DNA of 64,000 nt from Arthrobacter sunyaminii (GTDB lineage: Bacteria > Actinomycetota > Actinomycetes > Actinomycetales > Micrococcaceae), in assembly GCF_018866305.1 (NCBI RefSeq), contig NZ_CP076456.1, forward strand, positions 1,364,001 to 1,428,000, given 5' to 3'. The notes beneath the pieces were generated by a model that did no database searches, was not told the DNA's origin, and saw only the letters and a list, made by a program, of their open reading frames with translations. A program made the translations under genes and the position numbers. Shown one piece after another: positions 36,533 to 46,388 of this stretch. The first letter of the stretch is position 1. Each line of letters begins with the position of its first letter.

Positions 36533-38067
36533 TACGCACGGCCTCGAAACTCTCCCTGTGGGCCGCCGCTGGGGGCATCGTGGCGGCGGGCCTTGGCGTG
36601 GTTGCCGGGGAGCTTTCGGCAGCGCTGATGAGCCCGTCGCTTTCGCCGGTGAGCGCGGTGGGTTCCGTGGTCATCGACGGGATGCCCGGACCGGTGAAGG
36701 ACTGGGCCATCGGCCTGTTCGGAACGGCGGACAAGGCGGCGTTCCTGGTGGCCATGTCTGCGGTCATCGCGCTGTGCGGTGCGGCTGCCGGTGTCCTGCA
36801 GCTGCGCCGCCCGCCGGCGGGCGCCGTCGTGATCGGTCTTTTGGGTGCGGCCGGCCTGGCCGCCGTACTGACCAGGGCACAGATGAGCGTGCTGTCCCTG
36901 CTGCCCCCGCTCCTGGCCGCCGCGGTGGGAATCCTGGTGCTGCGGGCGCTGACCACCCGACTCGGGCGGTGGCGCGATTCGCTCCCCGAAGAAGCCGGTG
37001 CCAGGCGCCGCGATGTTCTAATGACCATCGGCGGAGGGGCAGCGGTGGGCGTGGTGGCGGGCGCACTGGCCGGCGGTTCACGCGCGGGACAGGTGAACGC
37101 GGTGGCTCTGCGCGACGGTGTGGTCCTGCCCGCTGCGGTGACCCCGGCAGCGCCGGTCCCCGCCGGAGCGGATCTCGGGATCACCGGGCTGGACCCCGTG
37201 ATTACACCGGCCGCAGATTTTTACCGCATCGACACCGCGCTGAGCGTTCCGCTGGTCGATGCCGGTGAATGGACCCTCAAGGTCACGGGCCTGGTGGACC
37301 GGGAGGTGGAGATCAGCTTTGCCGAGTTGCTCGCCAAGCCGCTGCAGGAAAGCTATGTCACGCTCGCGTGCGTTTCCAACGAAGTGGGCGGCAGCCTGGT
37401 CGGCAACGCCAAGTGGCTGGGCTGGCCGGTCCGGAACCTGCTTGCCGCGGCCGGTGTTCAGAACGGCGCCGACATGGTGCTGTCCACCAGCCGGGACGGG
37501 TGGACGGCTTCCACCCCGCTCGAAGCCCTGACGGACAACCGTGACGCTCTGTTGGCCGTAGGCATGAACGGTGAACCGCTGCCGCTGGAACACGGCTTTC
37601 CGGTGCGCCTGGTGGTGCCGGGACTGTACGGGTACGTGTCGGCGACCAAGTGGGTCACGGAACTGAAGGTCACCCGGTTCAGCGACGAAGTGGCCTACTG
37701 GACCCAGCGCGGCTGGACCGAACGCGGGCCGGTCAAGCTGTCCTCCCGTATCGACACACCCTCCCGGGGTGCTTCGCCGGATGCCGGAAAAACCACTGTG
37801 GCCGGCATGGCCTGGGCTCAGCACACCGGCATCCGCGGGGTGCAGGTAAGGGTCGACGACGGCGGCTGGCAGGACGCTGACCTGGCTCCCGCGATCTCGG
37901 CCGACACCTGGGTGCAGTGGTCCGCCGGCGTTGATCTGAGCCCGGGTGAACACACAGTCACCGTCCGGGCCATCGACGCCAACGGCACCGAACAGGATGA
38001 AACACAGCGGCCGGTTGTACCCGACGGTGCCACCGGCCTGCATACAATTCGAGTGAATGCCAAGTAA
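36529..38067 (+). CDS. Membrane-bound molybdopterin oxidoreductase, sulfite oxidase family
   Basis: 512 residues. The N-terminal 180 residues hold about four to five hydrophobic segments, the last just after RRRDVLMTIGGGAAVG, which resembles a twin-arginine-like membrane entry. The catalytic part (about 215-400) is the molybdopterin-binding fold, with the Mo-ligating Cys281 in LACVSNEVGGSLVGNAKW and the block GFPVRLVVPGLYGYVSATKWV. A C-terminal Mo-co dimerisation domain (about 405-512) follows. The active site is probably extracytoplasmic. The sits-in-cluster position with cofactor genes supports use of Mo; the substrate (sulfite, methionine sulfoxide or other) is not determined. Confidence 0.88.
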   Translation: MIRTASKLSLWAAAGGIVAAGLGVVAGELSAALMSPSLSPVSAVGSVVIDGMPGPVKDWAIGLFGTADKAAFLVAMSAVIALCGAAAGVLQLRRPPAGAVVIGLLGAAGLAAVLTRAQMSVLSLLPPLLAAAVGILVLRALTTRLGRWRDSLPEEAGARRRDVLMTIGGGAAVGVVAGALAGGSRAGQVNAVALRDGVVLPAAVTPAAPVPAGADLGITGLDPVITPAADFYRIDTALSVPLVDAGEWTLKVTGLVDREVEISFAELLAKPLQESYVTLACVSNEVGGSLVGNAKWLGWPVRNLLAAAGVQNGADMVLSTSRDGWTASTPLEALTDNRDALLAVGMNGEPLPLEHGFPVRLVVPGLYGYVSATKWVTELKVTRFSDEVAYWTQRGWTERGPVKLSSRIDTPSRGASPDAGKTTVAGMAWAQHTGIRGVQVRVDDGGWQDADLAPAISADTWVQWSAGVDLSPGEHTVTVRAIDANGTEQDETQRPVVPDGATGLHTIRVNAK

Positions 38068-38114
38068 CACCAGCTGTCCCCGTCTCGTCAATTCCGCCCG
38101 CCCCTAGGAGTCCG

Positions 38115-39461
38115 GTGTCCACACCCACCACCACGCCAGCCGATGAGCCGGGGGCTCGTCCAGCCGGTCCGGGCGCGCCGCGCAGCGTGGCCGGGCATCA
38201 GGAGGCCGTGCTTGATCTGCTCGCGGCCGGATTCCGCGAGCGCCCGCCGGGCCAGGAAGACACTGACCTGATCAGCGCCCGGGGACGGATCCTGGCAGCT
38301 GACGTCGCTGCCCCCGGAAACCTGCCGCCCTTCGCGAACTCGCAGATGGACGGCTACGCCGTTTCCTCCGCGGATCTGGCCGGGCCGGGGAAGCGCGTTG
38401 AACTGGCGGTGGCGGCAGCCATTCCTGCCGGCTCCGAGCCTGCCGCCCTGGCACCGGGCACAGCCGCGCCCATCATGACCGGGGCTATGCTCCCGTCCGG
38501 AGCGGACGCCGTCGTGCCCATTGAGCAGGCGGTACCGGACTCGTTTCCGCCCGCAGCATCGAGCCCTGCGGTCGAGACCACGGCCGGAGCGGCGGCCCGG
38601 CCCACCGTTGCGCTCCCGGCCGGAGTTCCCGCCGGACAGTATGTGCGCGGCGCCGGCAGCGACATCCGCGCCGGAGCTGAGGCCCTGCCGGCCGGAACAG
38701 TCCTGGGTCCCGGGCAGCTGGGCCTGCTGGCAGCGCTGGGGCTGGCGCGGGTGGCGGTGCGGACCCGGCCCCGGATCCTCCTGCTGACCACAGGCGACGA
38801 GGTGGTGGAACCGGGCCGGCCGCTGCAGCCTGGACAGATCCACGATGCCAACACCACCCTGCTGCGGGCCCTGCTGGAGGAAGCCGGAACCACAGTGCTG
38901 CTCACCCGGGTACTGGCCGACTCGCCGGAGGAGTTCCGAACCCGGCTGCAGGAGGACCTCACCTCCCTGCAGCCTGATCTCGTCATCACCTCGGGCGGCA
39001 TCAGCAAGGGTGCCTACGAAGTGGTCAAGCAGGGGCTGGCCGATCAGGATGTGCGGTTCCTGTCGGTGGCGATGCAGCCCGGCGGCCCGCAGGGGATCGG
39101 CAGGGTTGCCGGCATTCCGTTTCTGGCGTTTCCCGGCAACCCGGTCAGCTGTGTGGTGTCCTTTGAAATGTTCCTGCGCCCGGCGCTGGGCTCAGTGACC
39201 GGGCTGCCCCGTCCGCGCCCGGAACTGCCCGCGCTGCTGACCGGCGACGTTCACAGCCCTGCAGGCAAGCACCAGGTCCGGCGCGGCCGGTACCTGCCCC
39301 CCGCTGAACCCGGCGGCACCGGGCAGGTGGAACTGCTGGGCGGAGCCAGCTCCCATCTCGTCCACGCCCTGGCCTCATCCAATGCCCTGGTTCATCTGCC
39401 CGCGGGACGGGATTCCTTCCCCGCCGGCACCGAAGTGACAGTATGGCTGTTGGACCGCTAG
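38115..39461 (+). CDS. moeA: Molybdopterin molybdotransferase MoeA
   Basis: 448 residues. MoeA inserts molybdate into adenylylated molybdopterin. Family landmarks are NLPPFANSQMDGYAV near residue 76, the DIRAGAE block, the MPT-binding motif TSGGISKGAYE and the FPGNPVS motif. An Ala/Pro-rich insertion near residues 140-165 is unusual in length. GTG 38115 follows AGGAG by 4 nt. It heads the moeA-moaC-mog-moaE group. Confidence 0.94.
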   Translation: MSTPTTTPADEPGARPAGPGAPRSVAGHQEAVLDLLAAGFRERPPGQEDTDLISARGRILAADVAAPGNLPPFANSQMDGYAVSSADLAGPGKRVELAVAAAIPAGSEPAALAPGTAAPIMTGAMLPSGADAVVPIEQAVPDSFPPAASSPAVETTAGAAARPTVALPAGVPAGQYVRGAGSDIRAGAEALPAGTVLGPGQLGLLAALGLARVAVRTRPRILLLTTGDEVVEPGRPLQPGQIHDANTTLLRALLEEAGTTVLLTRVLADSPEEFRTRLQEDLTSLQPDLVITSGGISKGAYEVVKQGLADQDVRFLSVAMQPGGPQGIGRVAGIPFLAFPGNPVSCVVSFEMFLRPALGSVTGLPRPRPELPALLTGDVHSPAGKHQVRRGRYLPPAEPGGTGQVELLGGASSHLVHALASSNALVHLPAGRDSFPAGTEVTVWLLDR

Positions 39462-39571
39462 CCCAAACCCGGATTCCGACCAACACCAAGACTCCAAGAC
39501 CAACCAAGACTGTATAAACCAGCACCAAAACCAAGCGTGGAGCCCAGCTTCACACACGAAGGGAAATACTC
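39462..39571 (+). promoter_or_regulatory. A/C-rich, G-poor leader before moaC
   Basis: The 110-bp spacer after moeA is unlike the rest of the window: it is rich in A and C and has short direct repeats such as ACCAAGACT and CCAAGACC. It holds a possible -10 (TATAAA near 39513). C-rich, G-poor RNA of this kind is a typical Rho-loading context. No gene is present. Confidence 0.35.
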
Positions 39572-40060
39572 ATGGCCGGCAGCGACGAGCAGCAGCTCGG
39601 GCTCACCCATGTCCGCGAAGACGGCTCCGCCCACATGGTGGATGTCTCCGCCAAGTCCGAAACCACGCGCGAGGCCACGGCGCAGGCCCGGCTGCGCACC
39701 ACCGCCGAGGTGGTGCAGCTGGTGTCCGAGGGCGGACTGCCCAAGGGGGACGCCCTGGCCGTGTCCCGCATCGCCGGAATCATGGGCGCCAAACAGACCT
39801 CCACCCTGATCCCGCTGTGCCATCCGCTGCCCCTGACCAAGGTGACCGTGGACTTCGAAGCCGGGGAAGCCGACGTCGTCATCCGTGCCACAGCGAAGAC
39901 CAAGGCCCTCACCGGCGTGGAAATGGAAGCGCTGACCGCCGCGACGGTGGCGGCCCTGACCCTCTACGACATGATCAAAGCGGTGGACAAGCACGCCTCC
40001 ATCAGCGACATCCGGGTGCTCGCCAAATCCGGCGGCAAGAGCGGAGACTGGAGCCTGTGA
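39572..40060 (+). CDS. moaC: Cyclic pyranopterin monophosphate synthase MoaC
   Basis: 162 residues. MoaC converts the MoaA product to cyclic pyranopterin monophosphate. Signatures: [36 protein letters not shown] with the catalytic His, and [26 protein letters not shown]. The start ATG follows GAAGGGAAA. Its stop overlaps the mog start by 4 nt. Confidence 0.97.
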   Translation: MAGSDEQQLGLTHVREDGSAHMVDVSAKSETTREATAQARLRTTAEVVQLVSEGGLPKGDALAVSRIAGIMGAKQTSTLIPLCHPLPLTKVTVDFEAGEADVVIRATAKTKALTGVEMEALTAATVAALTLYDMIKAVDKHASISDIRVLAKSGGKSGDWSL

Positions 40061-40575
40061 GCACCCTGCCCAACGTCCCGCAGCACCCGCATCAGCAGCC
40101 GCGCCGCACTGCGGCCGTTCTCATTGCTTCCACCCGCGCCGCCCGCGGCATCTATGAGGATGAATGTGGTCCCCTGGCCGCGGACTGGCTCTATGCCCTC
40201 GGGTTCGATGTTGTGCTCGCCGAGGTGGTGCCCGACGGCGACGCGGTGGGGGAGGCGCTGCAGCGGATGCTCGCGCTGGAGCCGGCAGTGATCCTCACCA
40301 GCGGCGGGACCGGGCTCAGCCCCGACGACCGCACCCCTGAACAGACGCTCCCGCTGCTGGACCGGGAAGTACCCGGGATCATGGAAGCGCTGCGTGCGGA
40401 CGGCCGCACCAAAACCCCCATGGCCGCCATCAGCCGCGGCCACGCCGGAACCGCCGGACGGACGTTCATCGTGAACCTGCCCGGCTCGCCCGGGGCCGTG
40501 GCGGAAGGCCTGGCCGTGCTGGAACCGGTCATCGGACATATCTGCGGACAGTTGGAAGGACACAATGAGCACTGA
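40057..40575 (+). CDS. mog: Molybdopterin adenylyltransferase (Mog/MoaB family)
   Basis: 172 residues. It activates molybdopterin by adenylylation before Mo insertion. The signature [16 protein letters not shown] is present, and [21 protein letters not shown] follows near the end. GTG 40057 overlaps the moaC stop, and the C-terminus overlaps moaE by 11 nt, implying coupled translation. MoaB and Mog cannot be told apart safely by eye. Confidence 0.93.
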   Translation: MSTLPNVPQHPHQQPRRTAAVLIASTRAARGIYEDECGPLAADWLYALGFDVVLAEVVPDGDAVGEALQRMLALEPAVILTSGGTGLSPDDRTPEQTLPLLDREVPGIMEALRADGRTKTPMAAISRGHAGTAGRTFIVNLPGSPGAVAEGLAVLEPVIGHICGQLEGHNEH

Positions 40576-41029
40576 CAGCACAGGCGGCAACGGGACGGAA
40601 AGCGCCTCCGAGGTCGTCAACGCCACGGTCTCGGACCTGCCCCTGAACGCCGAGCATGCAAACGGCGCAGCATGGTCGCCGGCCTGTGGCGCCGTGGTGG
40701 GGTTCAGTGGAATTGTCCGCAACCACGACGGCGGCCGAGGCGTCGCCAGCCTGTCCTACAGTGCGCATCCCAGCGCCGAAGAGGTCATTGCCGCGGTGGC
40801 AGCCGACATTGCGGCGAAATATGACGGCGTCCGGATTTGGGTGGGGCACCGGACCGGTCCGCTGCAGATCGGCGACGCCGCCCTGGTGGCCGCCGTCGCC
40901 TCCGCGCACCGGGGCGTGGCGTTCGCCGCCTGCTCCGAACTGGTGGACACCGTGAAGGAACGGGTGCCTATCTGGAAGGAGCAGGGATTCCAGGACGGAA
41001 CAACCGAGTGGGTGGGCGTCAGCGGCTGA
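40565..41029 (+). CDS. moaE: Molybdopterin synthase catalytic subunit MoaE
   Basis: 154 residues. MoaE with MoaD inserts two sulfurs into cyclic pyranopterin. Visible motifs: GAVVGFSGIVRNHDGGRGV, IWVGHRTGPLQIGDAAL, and the active-site lysines in VDTVKERVPIWKEQ. About 25 residues precede the conserved core. It ends the cofactor cluster; dapB begins 47 bp later. Confidence 0.95.
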   Translation: MSTDSTGGNGTESASEVVNATVSDLPLNAEHANGAAWSPACGAVVGFSGIVRNHDGGRGVASLSYSAHPSAEEVIAAVAADIAAKYDGVRIWVGHRTGPLQIGDAALVAAVASAHRGVAFAACSELVDTVKERVPIWKEQGFQDGTTEWVGVSG

Positions 41030-41064
41030 CCCGGCCGGTGTCACGGGGGCTTCGCTGTGACCGG

Positions 41065-41844
<780 letters not shown>

Positions 41845-41875
41845 ACGCCGCACCCCTGATCGCTTAAGGAACACG

Positions 41876-42337
41876 TTGTCTTTCTTCTCCGGGCTTTTCA
41901 CGAACAAAGCCAAGATCGGCGTTTTGCTGGTCACCCTCCTGCTGGTGTTTTACATGGTGGTCGCGTTCCAGCGCGGCTGGACGCTGCTGACCGCTGACGA
42001 ACTCAGTGCCAAGGCACTCGGTGCAGCCTATTTGGTGCTCCCCATTGTGGGAGCCTGGGCACTGATCCGCGAACTCCAGTTCGGTGCCAAGACCGAAAAA
42101 ATGGCGCACATTCTCGCTGACGAGGGCGGGTTGCCGGTGGACAATCTTCCGCGCACGCCCGGCGGCCGGATCATCCGGGAGGCTGCCGACGCCGAATTCC
42201 CGAAGTACCAGGCCGAGGTCGAGGCTCAGCCCGCCTCCTGGCGCGCGTGGTTCCGGCTGTCCTGCGCGTACGACGCCGCCGGCGACCGCAAACGCGCCCG
42301 CAGCGCCATGCGCCGCGCCGGAAGCCTGTACAAATAG
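41876..42337 (+). CDS. Membrane protein with a TPR-like tail, unknown function
   Basis: 153 residues from TTG 41876 (AAGGA 5 nt upstream). Two hydrophobic segments (about 14-32 and 48-65) are followed by a soluble part whose C-terminus (SWRAWFRLSCAYDAAGDRKRARSAMRRA) looks like one TPR repeat. It follows dapB by 31 nt and is likely co-transcribed with it. Position beside dapB recurs in related actinobacteria, but the role is not known. Confidence 0.7.
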   Translation: MSFFSGLFTNKAKIGVLLVTLLLVFYMVVAFQRGWTLLTADELSAKALGAAYLVLPIVGAWALIRELQFGAKTEKMAHILADEGGLPVDNLPRTPGGRIIREAADAEFPKYQAEVEAQPASWRAWFRLSCAYDAAGDRKRARSAMRRAGSLYK

Positions 42338-42371
42338 CGGTTCCGGAACGCTTCCTCCGGCACGGATAAGG

Positions 42372-43538
42372 CTATGTGCCGGTCCGGGAGCCCTGCCGGA
42401 CCAGCTGTGAGGCACCGTGGGTCACCAGTTCCAGGGGTCCGCGGGAGCCGAGTTTGAGAAAACCGATGCCGATGCCGGCAGCGGCGATGGCTGAAAGCCA
42501 GAACAGCAGCACCGGTTCCGGCGGCGTTGGGGAGGCGTCGGTGACGGACATGACCCACACATGCAGGCTGTACAGGGTCAGCGTCATGGCCCCGGCGGCG
42601 GACAGCGGCAGCAGCAGGTTGGGTCGGGCCCGGGTCAGCAGCAGGCAGACGCCGACGACGGCGGCCGAGGTTCCGGCTGTGTGCAGCAGGTCCAGCGGAG
42701 TTCCCGAGTGGGGGCCGCTGACCGCGAGCCACCACCAGGATCCGGTCTGTTCCACACCCGCCAGGTTGACTTCCATCATCCGCGCCAGGGGCCAGATGCG
42801 TCCGGAATTGGTGTCCAGGATGGCGTCCAGCCCGCCCTGCTCCAGCAGCAGGTAATAGCTGAGGAACTTCGCTCCGGCGGCGGCAACAATCCCGGCCGCA
42901 ACCAGACCCGCCTGAACCGTCAGTTCCGCCAGCTTCAACCGGCCGATGAGCAGTCCGATCAACAGGTAGCTCAACCACTGGAACACCGGATAAAAACCGG
43001 TGAAGAAGACATCCGCGGCCAGCGTTCCCGGCTCCAGGAACGCCTCCCAGCCGATATTGCTGCCCAGCGTGGCGGGAGAAACATGGGTGTAGATCCAGGG
43101 CCGGACCAGATAGGCCACGGCGGGGGAGAGCAGCAGCCAGCCGCCGGCCCACAGCGCCAGCTTTGGGACGCGCATGCCTACAAAGGGCAGGGCAAGCAGG
43201 AACAGGACGCCGTAATGGAACAGGATGACGGCGATGGAGGTGTCCAGCCCGCCAAGCGTCAATCCGACCAGGGCGATGATCAGGGCACGCATGGCGATGC
43301 CGCGGCGGTCCGCTGACAATGCCCGGCCGGAGCGCGGCTGGCTGCCCCCGGTGAGCAGCGCCAGGCCAATCCCGGCCACTACCGCAAACAGGGCCGAGGA
43401 ACGGCCGGAAAACACCAGTCCCGTCCAGCTCGGCTCACCGGTCTGCTCGTTGTACAGGGAAAAGATGTGGGTCGCCATCATGCCCAGAAGCGCAACGCCC
43501 CGGGCCGCGTCGATACCCGTAAGGCGCCGTCCGATCAT
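42372..43538 (-). CDS. DUF418/DUF1624-type membrane acyltransferase-like protein
   Basis: 388 residues with about ten hydrophobic segments. The start RLTGIDAARGVALLGMMATHIF is the hallmark of the heparan-alpha-glucosaminide N-acetyltransferase-like group (DUF1624/DUF418), which contains a conserved Asp-Arg pair and a His in the first helix. Such proteins acylate extracytoplasmic sugars or polymers; no substrate can be named. It lies on the opposite strand inside the lysine gene region, between the small membrane gene and dapA, and appears autonomous. Confidence 0.82.
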   Translation of the reverse strand: MIGRRLTGIDAARGVALLGMMATHIFSLYNEQTGEPSWTGLVFSGRSSALFAVVAGIGLALLTGGSQPRSGRALSADRRGIAMRALIIALVGLTLGGLDTSIAVILFHYGVLFLLALPFVGMRVPKLALWAGGWLLLSPAVAYLVRPWIYTHVSPATLGSNIGWEAFLEPGTLAADVFFTGFYPVFQWLSYLLIGLLIGRLKLAELTVQAGLVAAGIVAAAGAKFLSYYLLLEQGGLDAILDTNSGRIWPLARMMEVNLAGVEQTGSWWWLAVSGPHSGTPLDLLHTAGTSAAVVGVCLLLTRARPNLLLPLSAAGAMTLTLYSLHVWVMSVTDASPTPPEPVLLFWLSAIAAAGIGIGFLKLGSRGPLELVTHGASQLVRQGSRTGT

Positions 43539-43640
43539 GATCCGATCGTCTCACAGCGGCCCTCAACTTCCGCAGCGCCGCCGGGATGGCTTCACGGGCG
43601 CCGCGAACAGGGTGCGCATTGTCCCAAGGATGCGTGCACC

Positions 43641-43656
43641 GGGTAACGTTTTACCC
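43641..43656. promoter_or_regulatory. Palindrome abutting the dapA start, overlapping its -10
   Basis: GGGTAA, CGTT, TTACCC is a perfect 6-bp dyad ending at the base before the ATG. It contains TAACGT (43644-43649), a TANNNT hexamer 7 nt before the ATG, so a repressor bound here would cover the promoter and start. Confidence 0.5.
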
Positions 43657-44589
43657 ATGGCTGACTCTGATATTCGTGCACTTCCGTTTGGAACCCTCGT
43701 CACCGCAATGGTGACACCGTTCACCGAGGACGGAGCCGTGGACTTCGACGCCACGGCCCAACTTGCCAACAAGCTGGTGGAAGACGGCTGTGACGGCCTG
43801 GTGGTTTCCGGAACCACGGGTGAAACCTCCACCCTGGAGGACAGCGAAAAGGAAGACCTGTTCCGGGTCGTCGCCGAAACCGTGGGCGGCCGCGCGAAGG
43901 TTATTGCCGGAACCGGAACCAACCACACATCCCACTCCGTGGAAATGGCCCGGCGGGCGCTCCGGGCAGGGGCCGACGGCCAGCTTGTCGTGACGCCGTA
44001 TTACAACAAGCCCACCCAGGCCGGCGTCGTCGCGCATTTCGAAGCGGTTGCCGCCGCCACCGACCTGCCGATCATGATCTACGACATTCCCGGCCGTGCC
44101 GGCATCGCGCTTTCCACGGACACCCTGGTCCGGCTCGCCAACATCCCCTCGGTCCTGGCACTGAAGGACGCAAAGGCGGACTTCGCCGCCGTCACCCGCG
44201 TCCTGGCCAACACCACCCTCGATGTCTACGCCGGCGACGACGGCCTGACCCTGCCGTGGATGGCCGCCGGAGCCGTGGGCGTGGTCAGCGTGAGCGCCCA
44301 CGTGGCCACCGCCCAGTTCCGCGCACTCGTGGATGCCGCCGCCGCGGGGGATTTCGCCACCGCCCGGCGGATCCATTTCGAACTGGATCCCGTGATCCGC
44401 GCTGTCATGACCCACATTCCCGGCGCCGTGTCCGCCAAGCAGATCCTGAAAATGCAGGGAGTCATTCCCAATGCAACCGTCCGGCTGCCGCTCGTGGGCC
44501 CGGACGCCGTCGAAATGGAGACGATCCTGACAGACCTGGCCGAAGCCGGCTGGGACTTCTCCCGTGCCCGCTCCGAGAGTAAGGCGTAG
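43657..44589 (+). CDS. dapA: 4-hydroxy-tetrahydrodipicolinate synthase
   Basis: 310 residues. DapA condenses pyruvate with aspartate semialdehyde, the first committed step to lysine and meso-diaminopimelate. TIM-barrel signatures: VVSGTTGETSTL, the tyrosine motif VVTPYYNKP, YDIPGRAG and the Schiff-base Lys170 in LALKDAK. The ATG at 43657 gives the normal N-terminus; the frame is open upstream but antiparallel to the acyltransferase-like gene. RNase J follows after 6 nt. Confidence 0.96.
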   Translation: MADSDIRALPFGTLVTAMVTPFTEDGAVDFDATAQLANKLVEDGCDGLVVSGTTGETSTLEDSEKEDLFRVVAETVGGRAKVIAGTGTNHTSHSVEMARRALRAGADGQLVVTPYYNKPTQAGVVAHFEAVAAATDLPIMIYDIPGRAGIALSTDTLVRLANIPSVLALKDAKADFAAVTRVLANTTLDVYAGDDGLTLPWMAAGAVGVVSVSAHVATAQFRALVDAAAAGDFATARRIHFELDPVIRAVMTHIPGAVSAKQILKMQGVIPNATVRLPLVGPDAVEMETILTDLAEAGWDFSRARSESKA

Positions 44590-44595
44590 GGCACC

Positions 44596-46287
44596 ATGAT
44601 CGAAACAGCGGATTCCGTCCTGAGAACCCCGCCGGCCCTGGCAGAGGACACCCTGCGGATCGTTCCGCTGGGCGGCCTTGGCGAGATCGGCCGCAACATG
44701 GCCGTCTTTGAGATCAACGGCAAGCTGCTGATCGTGGACTGCGGCGTCCTCTTTCCGGAAGAGAACCAGCCGGGCGTGGACCTGATCCTGCCGGACTTCT
44801 CCTACATAGAAGACCGGCTGGACGACGTCGTGGGCGTGGTTCTTACCCACGGCCACGAGGACCACATCGGTGCGGTTCCGTACCTGCTGCGGCTGAAGCA
44901 GGACATTCCGCTCATTGGTTCCCAGCTGACCCTGGCCCTGGTGGAGGCCAAGCTGCAGGAACACCGCATCAAGCCGTTCAGCTTCACGGTTACTGAGGGG
45001 CAGGTGGAACAGTTCGGGCCGTTCGAGTGCGAATTCGTGGCCGTGAACCACTCCATTCCGGATGCCCTGGCCGTGTTCATCCGCACCGCCGGCGGAACGG
45101 TCCTGCACACCGGCGACTTCAAGATGGACCAGCTGCCGCTGGACGGCCGGATCACTGACCTGCGGGCCTTTGCCCGGCTGGGACAGGAGGGCGTGGACCT
45201 TTACATGGCGGACTCCACCAACGCCGATGTTCCGGGGTTCACCACGGCTGAGCGGGAAATCGGCCCGGTGCTGGAGGCCCTGTTCGGCAAGGTGAAGAAA
45301 CGCATCATTGTTGCGTCCTTCTCTTCGCATATCCACCGGGTCCAGCAGGTCCTGGACGCGGCAGCCGTGCATAACCGCAAGGTCTGCTTCGTGGGCCGGT
45401 CCATGGTGCGCAACATGGCCATTGCCGAGAAACTCGGGTACCTCAACGTCCCGGACGGCATCCTGGTGGATCTCAAGAATGTCGATGACTTGCCCGATGA
45501 CCGGCTCGTGCTGATGTCCACCGGATCCCAGGGGGAGCCGATGGCTGCCCTGTCCCGCATGGCCAACGGCGATCACCGGATCCGGGTGGGAAGGGGAGAC
45601 ACCGTCATCCTGGCCTCGTCCCTGATACCCGGCAATGAAAATGCCGTCTTCCGGGTCATCAACGGCCTGATGAAGCTCGGCGCCGACGTGGTGCACAAGG
45701 GCAACGCCAAGATCCACGTTTCAGGACACGCCTCGGCCGGCGAACTGCTGTACACCTACAACATTCTCAAGCCGAAAAACGCCATGCCCGTCCACGGGGA
45801 GACCCGGCACCTGATCGCCAACGGCAAGCTCGCCGAAGCAACGGGCGTGCCCGCGGAGAACGTGATCCTGGCCGATGACGGAACAGTGGTGGACCTGCGC
45901 GACGGGAAAGCCAGCGTGGTGGGCGCCGTGGAGTGCGGCTTCGTCTATGTGGACGGCTCCAGCGTCGGCGAGATCACCGACACCGACATCAAGGACCGTG
46001 TCATCCTCGGCGAGGAAGGCTTCATCTCCGTTATCACCGTGGTCAACCGCAGCACCGGCACCATTGTCTCCGGTCCGGAGATCCACGCCCGGGGCTTCGC
46101 GGAAGGCGACGCGGTGTTCGACGAAATCAAGCCCAAGATCAGCCAGGCGCTGGAAGAAGCGGTGACCTCCAACAAGGACCACACCACGTACCAGCTGCAG
46201 CAGGTGGTCCGCCGCGTGGTGGGGACCTGGGTCAACCGGCGCCTGCGCCGGCGCCCGATGATCGTTCCGGTGGTCCTGGAAGCCTGA
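44596..46287 (+). CDS. rnj: Ribonuclease J
   Basis: 563 residues. RNase J is a metallo-beta-lactamase/beta-CASP nuclease with endo- and 5'-3' exonuclease activity, acting in mRNA decay and rRNA maturation. The metal motif HGHEDH spans 85-90, followed by the later His and Asp (LHTGDFKMD) and the beta-CASP motifs (FSSHIHRVQQ; SGHASAGEL). The C-terminal domain reaches RRRPMIVPVVLEA. The linkage to dapA just upstream is standard in actinobacteria. Confidence 0.96.
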   Translation: MIETADSVLRTPPALAEDTLRIVPLGGLGEIGRNMAVFEINGKLLIVDCGVLFPEENQPGVDLILPDFSYIEDRLDDVVGVVLTHGHEDHIGAVPYLLRLKQDIPLIGSQLTLALVEAKLQEHRIKPFSFTVTEGQVEQFGPFECEFVAVNHSIPDALAVFIRTAGGTVLHTGDFKMDQLPLDGRITDLRAFARLGQEGVDLYMADSTNADVPGFTTAEREIGPVLEALFGKVKKRIIVASFSSHIHRVQQVLDAAAVHNRKVCFVGRSMVRNMAIAEKLGYLNVPDGILVDLKNVDDLPDDRLVLMSTGSQGEPMAALSRMANGDHRIRVGRGDTVILASSLIPGNENAVFRVINGLMKLGADVVHKGNAKIHVSGHASAGELLYTYNILKPKNAMPVHGETRHLIANGKLAEATGVPAENVILADDGTVVDLRDGKASVVGAVECGFVYVDGSSVGEITDTDIKDRVILGEEGFISVITVVNRSTGTIVSGPEIHARGFAEGDAVFDEIKPKISQALEEAVTSNKDHTTYQLQQVVRRVVGTWVNRRLRRRPMIVPVVLEA

Positions 46288-46375
46288 GCTCCGAATCGTC
46301 CCGGAATGCAGCCGGGATCAACTTCGACGGGGTCGGGCAGACGCGCAAATCCGCGGATTGCCCGGCCCCATCGGG

Positions 46376-46381
46376 TACGGT
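46376..46381 (+). promoter_or_regulatory. -10 hexamer for ftsK, probably leaderless
   Basis: TACGGT ends 7 nt before ATG 46389. The intervening GGAGCGT could be read as a weak ribosome site, so leaderless initiation is likely but not certain. Confidence 0.35.
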
Positions 46382-46388
46382 GGAGCGT

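Noticed and set aside
43651..45717. Minus-strand frame opposite dapA and rnj
   Set aside because: Shadow of two certain core genes.
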